From Labilibaculum sp032125735 (GTDB lineage: Bacteria > Bacteroidota > Bacteroidia > Bacteroidales > Marinifilaceae): a DNA stretch of 14,822 bases. The notes beneath the pieces are model-generated. The model made no database searches. It saw only the letters and a list, made by a program, of their open reading frames with translations, and was not told the origin of the DNA. How positions within the stretch are numbered: the stretch's first letter is position 1; the number at the start of each line of letters is the position of its first letter. Of this stretch, positions 7,528 to 14,822 are shown piece by piece. Both the position numbers and the translations under genes were made by a program. Where the stretch lies: positions 1 to 14,822 of the forward strand of contig JAQBBZ010000335.1 in NCBI GenBank assembly GCA_032125735.1, given 5' to 3'.

Positions 7528-7620
7528 AAGTTTCGATTTTATAAGTTAGTGTATGATATATCTGCCTTAAATATAACAAATTACAAACGTTTATCTTATA
7601 AGTAAAATCAGTTTTTATCC

Positions 7621-7648
7621 AAACAAAAAAAGCTCCTAAAGGAGCTTT
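7621..7648 (-). terminator. Intrinsic terminator of the YwqK-repeat lipoprotein gene
   Basis: AAAGCTCC at 7629-7636 and GGAGCTTT at 7641-7648 form a perfect 8-bp stem with a 4-nt loop. On the minus strand the stem is followed at once by a T-run (complement of the A-rich 7621-7630). It begins about 22 nt past the lipoprotein stop codon. The plus-strand side has no T-run, so it acts in one direction. Confidence 0.88.
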
Positions 7649-7670
7649 ATATCGTTAACAAAATTGATCA

Positions 7671-8453
7671 TTAATTAGGATTTCGAATGGCGAGGGGAAC
7701 CATCGTACTAAGTACCCTATCATTTTGATAGGCAGTCTTCTCCACAGCCACTATGTAAATGTTTTTATCAAAATTAAATCCTTTAGGTACCGAAAGTCTT
7801 AATTCTCCAACACCTGCCTTGGTTTCTAATTCTTGAAACCCTCGACCATTTTCCGGAAAAAACTTCCCTTCAATTAATTTCCCTTGATAAAAATGAACTT
7901 TCTTATGCCCATCACTTAATCGAAAATGAAGAACATACTCTTCCTTTGTGCTCATCAAGTTTATCTTATCCACTTTGATGGTAGGCACTGATTTTTCTTT
8001 TCCTGATTTGGTAATCTCCTTTAATCCAACATTCAATAGATCATTTTTATATAAAAGCTCGGATTTAAGCTCTCCATTTTCCCAAAATTTCTTCTGATAT
8101 CCATTTTTTTTACCTTTTATATAATTAGTTTCCCGATAAACTTTCCCATCCTTATAGTACCACTTCACAACACCATGTTTCATTCCATCCAAATAAGGAA
8201 TATCATACTGTTTTTCACCTGTTTTATAGAAGGTCTCACTAACACCAATTTTTGTGTCATCCTTATATTCAACTATCGATTTTAATTCTCCAGTTTTGAA
8301 ATAATATTTTTTTGTTCCATTTTTCACTTTAGGAACAGTCGTCTCAACTGTTTGAATCTCCTTACTCTCAACTGCTTCTTTAGATTTCATTGTCAGTAAA
8401 TCGCAGGAATTAAGTAAGAGTAGGACGCTTATCAGTAATCCAATATTTTTCAT
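7671..8453 (-). CDS. Lipoprotein with YwqK/MORN_2-type repeats
   Basis: The likely start is the ATG at 8453, giving 260 residues. An upstream in-frame ATG at 8495 would add 14 residues before an otherwise standard signal, which is unlikely. The N-terminus is a lipoprotein signal peptide, MKNIGLLISVLLLLNSC, with C17 as the probable lipidated cysteine. Residues about 50-145 hold four tandem units of about 24 residues built on the pattern (Y/F)(Y/W)xxGxxxxxxxYxxxxxxG, plus a fragment of a fifth. This matches MORN_2 repeats of proteins often labelled YwqK family antitoxin. Residues about 160-260 look like a separate beta-rich domain that I do not recognise. No toxin gene is adjacent, so the antitoxin label should not be taken literally. 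The protein probably sits in the outer or inner membrane facing the periplasm. The gene has its own strong terminator and lies downstream of the addA-like gene. Confidence 0.8.
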   Translation of the reverse strand: MKNIGLLISVLLLLNSCDLLTMKSKEAVESKEIQTVETTVPKVKNGTKKYYFKTGELKSIVEYKDDTKIGVSETFYKTGEKQYDIPYLDGMKHGVVKWYYKDGKVYRETNYIKGKKNGYQKKFWENGELKSELLYKNDLLNVGLKEITKSGKEKSVPTIKVDKINLMSTKEEYVLHFRLSDGHKKVHFYQGKLIEGKFFPENGRGFQELETKAGVGELRLSVPKGFNFDKNIYIVAVEKTAYQNDRVLSTMVPLAIRNPN

Positions 8454-8606
8454 CTGTTTATAATTTTTATTCGGTTGCCAGATGGAACTTACCATTCGTA
8501 AATAATCCTCCCTATTTGTGAGTTACTAATTATTTATTCATGGACGTTTCATTTAATTATTTTTTTGATCCTGAAAGGTAATAGGAATTCAATCTGGATT
8601 CAATAA

Positions 8607-11600
8607 TTATAACACTTCTTCTATTTCAGCTAATTTTCCATAAAGAACAAAGGCTCTTACTTTTTCGAAACCTAGTTGTTCGATTAATTTTTTATAAGTT
8701 AACACCTGATCTTTATGAGCTTTCTCTTTTTTCTTTCCAAACTTAAAATCGATAACAATGGCTTCTTTTCCTTTATAAATAACTCTATCTGGTCGTTGCA
8801 CTTCTCCTTTTCCCAAAAGGATATCTCTTTCATTCACAACCGTCCAGTCTTTTAAAAACCATTCCTCAACAGTAGGATCAGTCAATAACTCCTTTGCAAA
8901 CAGAGAAACTTCTTCTGCCTGAACTTGATCTAATTTTCCTTCGAATTGCAACTGACTTACCGCCTTAGCAACATCTTCTTTGTACTCTATTAATTGAAAT
9001 AATTGATGTAAAATATTTCCTCTGCTTACCGGAGAAAAGGTCTCTACTGATTCGGCTTCGGAGAAATCGAAATAATCAGCAGAATGTGATCGTAACTTTA
9101 AACGATCGTCGAGCAAAGAAGCAGGATAATTGGTACGCTTCTCTTTTGGTTTTTGAAGCACTTCGGAAGCTCTGGCTTTCAATTCTCCCAATTCAAAATA
9201 ATTACCCTCTTTATTCCAGTTCTGCGTTAATGAGATCATTTTATTTCCATTAAAATCGGAAGAATAGTTATCCGAATTTTCAAACGCATGCAAAAGCAGA
9301 TCCGATATATTTTTTAAGTCTCTCTTTGCGGAAAGTGGCGAATAACTTATAAAAACCTCCTCGGCTCGTGTTAATGCAACATATAAAAGATTCAAATTAT
9401 CAATATATGAATGTAGCTTTTCAGTAAAATATTCCTGATAATAGATGGTTTCCTTTAATGTACTGCTGTAACGAACGGGAAGTGCATCTAAAACATTAAA
9501 ACCTTCCACTTTCGGCTGACACCATAATATGTTTGTGTGTCGTGTATTGTCTAAATCCCAACTACAAAATGGCAATATCACCACTTTAAATTCCAAACCT
9601 TTCGACTTGTGAATCGTCATAATTCGAATGGCATCCTGTTGATCAGAAACTGAAATTACTTCTTTATCTTTTCGCTCTGCCCAATAATTAACGAATGAAT
9701 TTAAATCCGGAGCGTCTGTTTTGGTAAATCCTAAAACTAAATCCTGAAAAGCTTCTAAAAAAGGAAAATCCTGAGGACGTTCATTTAGTTTAAAAATGTG
9801 AATTAATTTCTCTACCAAATCATACAATGCCTGTCTTTTCAATTCAGGAATATTCGAAGTAAATTCATCGGGAAATACAGATTCAAATGTATTTTCATTT
9901 GTAGAAATTGTGTACAATTGATCCTTATCTTCGCTCTGCTGATTTTTAATATAAACTTGATATTCTTGCTTTAAAAATCCAAGGTTAATTTTATCATCAG
10001 GATATACAAAGTAGTTCAGTAAATGAGCCAAAAAACTAATCACAGAAGAATTCTTCAGGTAAAGAGAATCGTTTGAGATCACATCGTAATTGACTCCTCC
10101 TTTCGCATTTTCGCTTGCGCGATATGCCATTAAAGTATCAGCTACAAGCCCTCCTTCTTTTCCATTTCTCACTAAAATTGAAATATCCCGAGCCTGATAA
10201 CCCATTTCCTGAAATTGCTCAATCCGTAAGGGCAAATCTTCTAAAACTTTCTCTATCCAATCTGAATCAGTCTCTTTCTCTATAAAATTGGCTTTTACAT
10301 ATCCGGGAAATTTTTCTTTATTGCCTGGGAAATGCTGAAATACGTCTTGGTAGGCTCCTACAATTTTTTCTTGTTCCTCCTTTAAACCATCTGAAATTTC
10401 AGGCGGAATTGAAGCGTTGTAATCATTCTGCAAAATCTGCGCTCCAAGCGCGAAAAGTGCATTGTTATAATTGATCACATTTACTGAGCTACGCCAATTG
10501 TAATTTAGAGTCATCGCATTAACGCCGAAAGCATTAAAATCCTGATCTAATTGTTCCGATAATATTTTCCAATCACCATTCCTCCATCGGTAAATGGATT
10601 GCTTTACATCTCCTACAACCAATGAATGCTTATCCTCAGCCAAAGAATTTGTTACCAAGGGTCTGAAACTCTCCCACTGCATCGACGAAGTATCCTGGAA
10701 CTCATCAATCATGAAATGCTTATAGACGTTCCCAATTTTTTCATAAATAAACGGAGTATCATTATCTCCAATAATACTTCGGAGCAATCGACTTGCATCC
10801 GAAAGAAGAAAGATATTTTCGCTTTCAGAATACTCCTGAACTTTTTTAGATAAGTCGGTAAGTATGCCTAATGTATAAATGTAGCTTAGTGTTTTATCGG
10901 TTGACTTGTACAACATTGACTGCTCATCGTAATGGTTTACAGCCTTCTTCAACAAATCATTTAATCCTGTATTAAAAGCCTCTCCAACAGCTTGTTTTGT
11001 TGAAGAACTTGCTTTGCCTGTGGTCCATTTATCAGGAGTATCGACCGCCGATCGGGCTCTGATTCCCGGATCCATCTTTCCATCCTTACCTAAACCTGAC
11101 AAATAACCTGCAACTCCTGCTTTTCCGTAGGCAAACTCAGTAATATCCAGTCCGTGCTGAGTCAATATCCTCCTTGTCTCCTCTCCTATTTTATTGAAAA
11201 AAGTCTCAAACTCATCTTTTATCTCTTTTAGGATTTTACGATAATTTGTCAAGAATTTTTTATCTGAAAGCTTATCAATTAATTTATCTGAAAAATTTTT
11301 AAAATCTTCTTTAAAAACTTCATTTCCCACTTCTAAAATTTCTTGTTTGAAATTCCAGTTTTTTCCTTCTCTTATTTTTGATTCCGCAAAATCGGTAAGC
11401 CATGATCTTAATTGTGGATCCTTATCTACATCATTAAAAAGCAGATCGGCAACCTCGGTCAATACCCGGCGCTGATCCAATTCAATATTATAGCCCATTT
11501 GCAATCCAATTTCACGAGTGAAGGATCGAACGACTTTCTGGAAAAAGCTATCAATAGTAGTGACTGAAAACCGTGAGTAATCGTGAAGCAGTCTATTTAA

Positions 11601-11873
11601 AATTTCTTTTGCTCTAAGAACTAATTCTTTTGAATTCAAATTATGCTTTACGCATAATTCTTTGGCATAAGGTGAGTCATCCGATTGTGAAAGAAGATAT
11701 ATTTCTTTTACAATTCGGGATTTCATCTCATCGGTAGCTTTATTCGTAAAAGTAACAGCAAGAATACTTTTATAGTTTAACGGATCTTCGAAAACCAAAT
11801 TTAGATACTCTTTGGTAAGCGTGTAGGTCTTGCCTGACCCTGCAGAAGCTCGATATATGGAAAGTTCGGACAT
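8607..11873 (-). CDS. AddA/RecB-like UvrD-family helicase with C-terminal PD-(D/E)XK nuclease
   Basis: With the start at the ATG at 11873 the protein has 1088 residues. The in-frame ATG at 11954 would add 27 residues ahead of the Walker A region and is unlikely. Superfamily 1A helicase motifs appear in order: Walker A ASAGSGKT at 9-16, LAVTFTNKATDEM (Ia), SVTTIDSFF (Ib), FMIDEFQDTS (II), LVVGDVKQSIYRWR (III), LNYNWRSS (IV), MTIHKSKGLEFK (V) and LLYVALTRAEE (VI). The C-terminus has a RecB-type nuclease: RGNILHQLF, then RPDRVI (D1029), VIDFKFG (D1042, K1044) and a Q1056-Y1060 pair. Such proteins form double-strand-break processing complexes with an AddB-type partner, feeding RecA-dependent repair. 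No AddB-like gene is in this window, so the partner must be encoded elsewhere. Length and motifs are intact. I see no clear terminator in the 150 nt after the stop. Confidence 0.9.
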   Translation of the reverse strand: MSELSIYRASAGSGKTYTLTKEYLNLVFEDPLNYKSILAVTFTNKATDEMKSRIVKEIYLLSQSDDSPYAKELCVKHNLNSKELVLRAKEILNRLLHDYSRFSVTTIDSFFQKVVRSFTREIGLQMGYNIELDQRRVLTEVADLLFNDVDKDPQLRSWLTDFAESKIREGKNWNFKQEILEVGNEVFKEDFKNFSDKLIDKLSDKKFLTNYRKILKEIKDEFETFFNKIGEETRRILTQHGLDITEFAYGKAGVAGYLSGLGKDGKMDPGIRARSAVDTPDKWTTGKASSSTKQAVGEAFNTGLNDLLKKAVNHYDEQSMLYKSTDKTLSYIYTLGILTDLSKKVQEYSESENIFLLSDASRLLRSIIGDNDTPFIYEKIGNVYKHFMIDEFQDTSSMQWESFRPLVTNSLAEDKHSLVVGDVKQSIYRWRNGDWKILSEQLDQDFNAFGVNAMTLNYNWRSSVNVINYNNALFALGAQILQNDYNASIPPEISDGLKEEQEKIVGAYQDVFQHFPGNKEKFPGYVKANFIEKETDSDWIEKVLEDLPLRIEQFQEMGYQARDISILVRNGKEGGLVADTLMAYRASENAKGGVNYDVISNDSLYLKNSSVISFLAHLLNYFVYPDDKINLGFLKQEYQVYIKNQQSEDKDQLYTISTNENTFESVFPDEFTSNIPELKRQALYDLVEKLIHIFKLNERPQDFPFLEAFQDLVLGFTKTDAPDLNSFVNYWAERKDKEVISVSDQQDAIRIMTIHKSKGLEFKVVILPFCSWDLDNTRHTNILWCQPKVEGFNVLDALPVRYSSTLKETIYYQEYFTEKLHSYIDNLNLLYVALTRAEEVFISYSPLSAKRDLKNISDLLLHAFENSDNYSSDFNGNKMISLTQNWNKEGNYFELGELKARASEVLQKPKEKRTNYPASLLDDRLKLRSHSADYFDFSEAESVETFSPVSRGNILHQLFQLIEYKEDVAKAVSQLQFEGKLDQVQAEEVSLFAKELLTDPTVEEWFLKDWTVVNERDILLGKGEVQRPDRVIYKGKEAIVIDFKFGKKKEKAHKDQVLTYKKLIEQLGFEKVRAFVLYGKLAEIEEVL

Positions 11874-12147
11874 ATTCAAATCTATATTTAATCCGAAAAT
11901 AGCAATAATAATTCTGCTCTCGGAAACAATACTCAAATAATTATAAACAATCATAATTTATTAGAAAGCCTGCTGTAAAATCTGAACAAGTAATGATCAA
12001 CAATTGAGCAATTAATTTTCCGCCTTCAAATCAACACAAAGCCACATAAACTTTTAACTATCAACTACGTAAAAATTAAAACAAGCTATAAACAGTTGAT
12101 TTAGTCAACACTACTATTTCATGTTTAAACTCTTAATTCGCATGGTT

Positions 12148-12546
12148 ATGAAAAATATTAAATATTTACTACTTATTCTCATCCTTGTTTATGGCTGCTC
12201 TACACAATCGGCATTCAAAACTCCTGTTACTATTCAGAATAAAGAAAATGAAATAGCCGTAACGGATAGTGTCGGGTACGAATTACTAATTTTAGATACA
12301 GGATTCGAATCGTGGTTTGCAAGCAGAAATAGGATTGCAACTGCACATTCAAATGACTATTACAAAAACTGGAATCAAATTTACGTTTTGGAATGGAATC
12401 AATTATACATGCAAGGAAATCCTAATATTGATAATTATATAGAATATGATCCTTTAGAGGATTATGGCTTGGAAATTAATTACAAACTCTACAATTACTT
12501 TCAATTTGTTGAAGAAAAAACCGGTATATCAATAGTTCGCAGATAA
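12148..12546 (+). CDS. DUF6146 family putative lipoprotein
   Basis: Taking the ATG at 12148 gives 132 residues with a compact lipoprotein signal, MKNIKYLLLILILVYGC, and C17 as the lipidation site. In-frame ATGs at 12121 and 12142 are also possible and would lengthen the signal n-region; no Shine-Dalgarno sequence decides between them. The mature part holds the conserved-looking blocks YELLILDTGFESWF at 44-57, YYKNWNQIYVLEWN at 71-84 and YGLEINYKLYNYFQFVEE at 106-123, rich in aromatic residues. From memory these match the DUF6146 family, found in Bacteroidota and without a known function. It is transcribed away from the addA-like gene and converges on the DUF3078 gene, sharing a terminator with it. 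Upstream, a small inverted repeat, GTTGA at 12095-12099 and TCAAC at 12105-12109, is present. Envelope location is inferred from the signal only. Confidence 0.75.
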   Translation: MKNIKYLLLILILVYGCSTQSAFKTPVTIQNKENEIAVTDSVGYELLILDTGFESWFASRNRIATAHSNDYYKNWNQIYVLEWNQLYMQGNPNIDNYIEYDPLEDYGLEINYKLYNYFQFVEEKTGISIVRR

Positions 12547-12547
12547 G

Positions 12548-12586
12548 AAAAGCGGAAGAATCAAACCAATGATCCTTCCGCTTTTT
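12548..12586. terminator. Bidirectional terminator shared by the DUF6146 and DUF3078 genes
   Basis: AAAAGCGGAAG at 12548-12558 pairs with CTTCCGCTTTT at 12575-12585. The helix continues after one mismatch with ATC at 12560-12562 and GAT at 12571-12573, leaving an 8-nt loop. A T-run ends the stem on the plus strand and a matching one (complement of AAAA) on the minus strand. It starts 2 nt after the DUF6146 stop and lies about 40 nt past the stop of the leftward gene, so it can end both transcripts. Confidence 0.9.
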
Positions 12587-12624
12587 ATTCATTTAATAAG
12601 TATAATTTCTATTAATCGTTTGCC

Positions 12625-13509
12625 TTAAAATTTGTAAGCCAATCCGATTCCAATAATTTCTTTGAACTGAATTTTTGGACCTTTATTTACTCCATCCTTA
12701 TTCATGTAATCTACATCATCATCGTAAACCAAAGATGTACTCACTGTTGCTGTTAGGAAATCGTTCACCTTCATGTTAATCATTAGCTCCCACAAAACAT
12801 CGATATTTCCGAAACTATCCGAGTAATTGGTAAATAAATCCAAGCTACTCTTCAGATTAACATTTTCGAACAAATCCTTTTTCAAGGTCATTTTGGTAAA
12901 CGCACCAAACTCGGCTCTAAATTTATCTCCAGGATCAACCCCAAAAGCCCCTGCATCAGATAAATCATCATCATTAACAATAGTCATTTTAGAAGTTACC
13001 GGAGATAAGTAGGCTGAAAACACATCATTTGGTTTATAATCCATACCCAAAGACAAAGTCATGTATGCCGGTGCAAGAAGATTAGACACTTTCTGATCAT
13101 CAACACCTTCGGTATTCGAATAATTGTATCCTTTGGCAAACTGTGTTTTAAAATCGAATAAGGCAGAATAGTACCAATCACCACCATTTTTGTATCCATA
13201 TTTAGTCGTAAAATCGATTTTATCGATGCTTTTACGAACCCCTTGATTACCTTGCTTAATCATACCATACTCCAGGTTTAGAGTGTTCTCCCAGCTGTTC
13301 TTTCCTTTATTATAATTCGAAAACAAATTCAACAGGGCATTGGTTGAAATGGCATTATCGCCGCCACCAGACCAATTTGTCAACGATGTTTGAGAAAATG
13401 TTAGTGATACCATACCTCCCTTTTTCCAATACGAGGTATCTTGTTTTTCCTGAGCGGAAACAAATATAGCCATGCAAATAAACAGCAGTGCAAGTGTAAT
13501 TTTTTTCAT
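12625..13509 (-). CDS. DUF3078 family outer-membrane beta-barrel protein
   Basis: This is a 294-residue protein with a Sec signal peptide (MKKITLALLFICMAIFVSAQ, cleavage likely after A19) and no lipobox. The mature region starts with YWKKGGMVSLTFSQTSLTNW followed by SGGGDNAIS, which is characteristic of the DUF3078 family of Bacteroidota. Alternating polar and aromatic strands, the YGYKNGGDWYYSALFDFKTQ and LAPAYMTLSLGMDYKP segments and a final Phe (GIGLAYKF) fit an outer-membrane beta barrel. Function is unknown; it is not a recognised TonB-dependent receptor. The start at the ATG at 13509 is preceded at once by AGAAAGG, too close to act as a normal ribosome binding site. A poor match to a -7 element lies around 13527-13534, with TTG 19 nt further upstream, so the promoter is uncertain. 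The gene is divergent from mnmA and shares a terminator with the convergent DUF6146 gene. Confidence 0.85.
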   Translation of the reverse strand: MKKITLALLFICMAIFVSAQEKQDTSYWKKGGMVSLTFSQTSLTNWSGGGDNAISTNALLNLFSNYNKGKNSWENTLNLEYGMIKQGNQGVRKSIDKIDFTTKYGYKNGGDWYYSALFDFKTQFAKGYNYSNTEGVDDQKVSNLLAPAYMTLSLGMDYKPNDVFSAYLSPVTSKMTIVNDDDLSDAGAFGVDPGDKFRAEFGAFTKMTLKKDLFENVNLKSSLDLFTNYSDSFGNIDVLWELMINMKVNDFLTATVSTSLVYDDDVDYMNKDGVNKGPKIQFKEIIGIGLAYKF

Positions 13510-13655
13510 CCTTTCTAAATTTTAGGTTCATATACTTATCGGACCATAGAACACAATCCTTACTTATATTCAATCTAAGTTAGTTCATTTTTTTATTCAA
13601 AAAAAACACATAACTATATTTAGATGTTAAGTTAGAAGCAATTCGTCAGACACAA

Positions 13656-13686
13656 TTGGCACTAAGCCAAAAATTGAATACTTTTG
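13656..13686 (+). promoter_or_regulatory. Bacteroidota-type promoter of mnmA
   Basis: TACTTTTG at 13679-13686 is an exact match to the -7 consensus TAnnTTTG. TTG at 13656-13658 serves as the -33 element with a 20-nt spacer, the usual distance. The transcript would begin near 13692 and have a leader of about 20-25 nt containing AGGA at 13701-13704. Between the two elements lies a 5-bp inverted repeat, TTGGC at 13656-13660 and GCCAA at 13666-13670. Confidence 0.68.
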
Positions 13687-13714
13687 CATCGTAAAAAACG
13701 AGGATTTATTAGTG

Positions 13715-14822
13715 ATGAAGAAAAAAGTTGTAATCGGATTATCGGGTGGAGTGGATTCCAGTGTTGCTGCTCATTTATTGATTGAGCAGGGATATGAGGT
13801 GGAAGCACTTTTTATGCAGAACTGGAACGATACGGTTGGGTTAAAATCCGAAGAATGTCCCTTTGAGGAAGATGTGCTGTTTGCTCAAATGGTAGCTAAA
13901 AAATTGGGGATTCCCTTTCATTTTGTTGATTTGAGTGTGGAATACCGTGCAAAAGTAATTGATTACATGTTTTCGGAATATGAAAAAGGACGTACTCCTA
14001 ATCCGGATGTACTTTGTAATCGTGAAATAAAATTTGATGTATTCCTAAAAAAAGCACTGGAACTGGGAGCTGATTATGTGGCTACAGGGCACTATTGCCA
14101 AAAGGAAACCATAATAAAAGATGGCAAAGAGATTTACCGCTTACTGGCAGGAGAAGACAACAATAAGGATCAGTCTTATTTCCTTTGTCAATTATCGCAA
14201 GAACAATTGTCGAAAGCAATGTTTCCTATCGGACACATTATAAAACCTGAGGTTCGGGAAATTGCCCGTCGCGAAAGAATGGCATCTGCTGAGAAAAAAG
14301 ATTCTCAAGGTATCTGCTTTGTTGGTAAGGTTGATCTTCCGGTCTTCCTTCAGCAAAAGTTAAAAGCGATGAAGGGTAATATTATTGAAATTATGGCCGA
14401 TAAGGCAGATGAGATCATCCCAAAATCGGAAGCTTTAGCAGATATTTCGCAACCTTATCATTTTAAACCAGAACACGGAACTGTTGTAGGCGAGCACATT
14501 GGAGCTCATTTCTTTACTGTGGGTCAGCGAAAAGGTTTAAATGTTGGCGGAAAAAAAGAACCTCTGTTCGTAATTGGAACCGATGTGGTGAAAAACATTG
14601 TTTACGTAGGTATGGGACATGGTCATCCATTATTGGCCAGAAAAGCACTCTTCATTCCGAAAAAAGAAGTGCATTGGATTCGTGAAGATTTAATGCCGAC
14701 TGAAGAATGTGAAAGAAGATACGATATCAGAATAAGATACCGCCAGCCTTTGCAAAAAGGAACAATCCATTTCAAAGAAGAAGGCATTTACATTCTGTTT
14801 GATGAAGAACAACGTGCTGTTG
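13715..14822 (+). CDS. mnmA: tRNA-specific 2-thiouridylase MnmA, partial (C-terminus beyond right edge)
   Basis: The frame opens at the ATG at 13715 and remains open to the window edge, giving 369 residues. MnmA uses ATP and persulfide sulfur to make 2-thiouridine at the wobble position U34 of tRNAs for Lys, Glu and Gln. The PP-loop SGGVDSS is at 10-16. The two catalytic cysteines are C101 in NPDVLCNREIKFD at 96-108 and C201 in DSQGICFVG at 196-204. The tRNA-binding segment ATGHY is at 123-127, and the central-domain signature HFFTVGQRKGL at 265-275 is present. About 30 residues at 224-255 look longer than the same stretch in E. coli MnmA, so the total should exceed the usual 360-370. Probably only the last 20-30 residues are missing. 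It is monocistronic as far as the window shows, with its own promoter, and is divergent from the DUF3078 gene. Confidence 0.95.
   Translation, partial: MKKKVVIGLSGGVDSSVAAHLLIEQGYEVEALFMQNWNDTVGLKSEECPFEEDVLFAQMVAKKLGIPFHFVDLSVEYRAKVIDYMFSEYEKGRTPNPDVLCNREIKFDVFLKKALELGADYVATGHYCQKETIIKDGKEIYRLLAGEDNNKDQSYFLCQLSQEQLSKAMFPIGHIIKPEVREIARRERMASAEKKDSQGICFVGKVDLPVFLQQKLKAMKGNIIEIMADKADEIIPKSEALADISQPYHFKPEHGTVVGEHIGAHFFTVGQRKGLNVGGKKEPLFVIGTDVVKNIVYVGMGHGHPLLARKALFIPKKEVHWIREDLMPTEECERRYDIRIRYRQPLQKGTIHFKEEGIYILFDEEQRAV

Noticed and set aside
7671..8453. Toxin-antitoxin module
   Set aside because: Only the YwqK-like repeat supports this; no toxin gene is adjacent and the protein is an exported lipoprotein.
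8454..8495. Longer start (ATG at 8495) for the YwqK-repeat lipoprotein
   Set aside because: It would place 14 polar residues before a textbook lipoprotein signal peptide; the ATG at 8453 gives a normal signal.
8454..8606. Terminator for the AddA-like gene
   Set aside because: I searched the spacer for a stable stem followed by a T-run on the minus strand and found only 3-bp stems and an A-run.
11877..11884. Exact minus-strand match to the -7 consensus (TAGATTTG)
   Set aside because: It lies only 3 nt before the ATG at 11873, so transcription would start at or past the start codon.
11874..11954. Longer start (ATG at 11954) for the AddA-like protein
   Set aside because: The extra 27 residues precede the Walker A region, which in this family lies within about 10-15 residues of the N-terminus.
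12095..12109. GTTGA/TCAAC hairpin before the DUF6146 gene as a riboswitch or attenuator
   Set aside because: A 5-bp AT-leaning stem without a T-run or conserved aptamer core is expected by chance in such DNA.
13355..13573. Minus-strand 72-codon frame overlapping the start of the DUF3078 gene
   Set aside because: It overlaps the signal peptide and conserved N-terminal motif of DUF3078 in another frame and has no recognisable features.

Overview
The window looks like an ordinary chromosomal stretch from a member of the Bacteroidota, probably a marine or anaerobic relative of the Marinilabiliales/Marinifilaceae; the order and family are a guess from protein flavour only. The supporting signs are AT-rich DNA, starts without clear Shine-Dalgarno sequences, two promoters that fit the Bacteroidota consensus TAnnTTTG, and several gene families that are typical of or restricted to this phylum (DUF3078 and DUF6146 proteins, a two-component AddA-type nuclease-helicase, a large secreted S9 peptidase, and a long form of MnmA).

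Layout. Positions 1-4947 are a leftward block: an SLC13-type permease with two RCK_C domains, then cysQ, then a secreted S9 prolyl-oligopeptidase-type peptidase cut by the left edge before its catalytic serine. The permease and cysQ fit sulfate uptake and PAP recycling, but cysD/cysN/cysC are not in the window. A divergent 186-bp spacer separates this block from a rightward DUF2284 gene (5134-5703) encoding eight cysteines in two clusters. Positions 5758-7527 hold a leftward two-gene operon: an isocitrate/isopropylmalate-type dehydrogenase followed 15 nt later by an HD-domain protein. A terminator lies just after this operon.

Positions 7671-8453 encode a lipoprotein with YwqK/MORN_2-type repeats and an obvious terminator. 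Positions 8607-11873 encode an AddA/RecB-like UvrD helicase with a C-terminal PD-(D/E)XK nuclease. A short rightward DUF6146 lipoprotein gene and a leftward DUF3078 outer-membrane barrel gene converge on one shared bidirectional terminator. The right edge carries mnmA (tRNA 2-thiouridylase), nearly complete, with a good promoter.

There is no tRNA, rRNA, CRISPR array, transposon, prophage or defence island that I can see, and no gene-free stretch longer than 300 bases. The observation most worth following is the dehydrogenase/HD operon. By eye the dehydrogenase keeps the catalytic set and the NADP-binding residues of isocitrate dehydrogenase, but one substrate-pocket residue differs. Its partner has Cys in place of the His of the HD doublet. 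The rest is mostly housekeeping plus uncharacterised envelope proteins.
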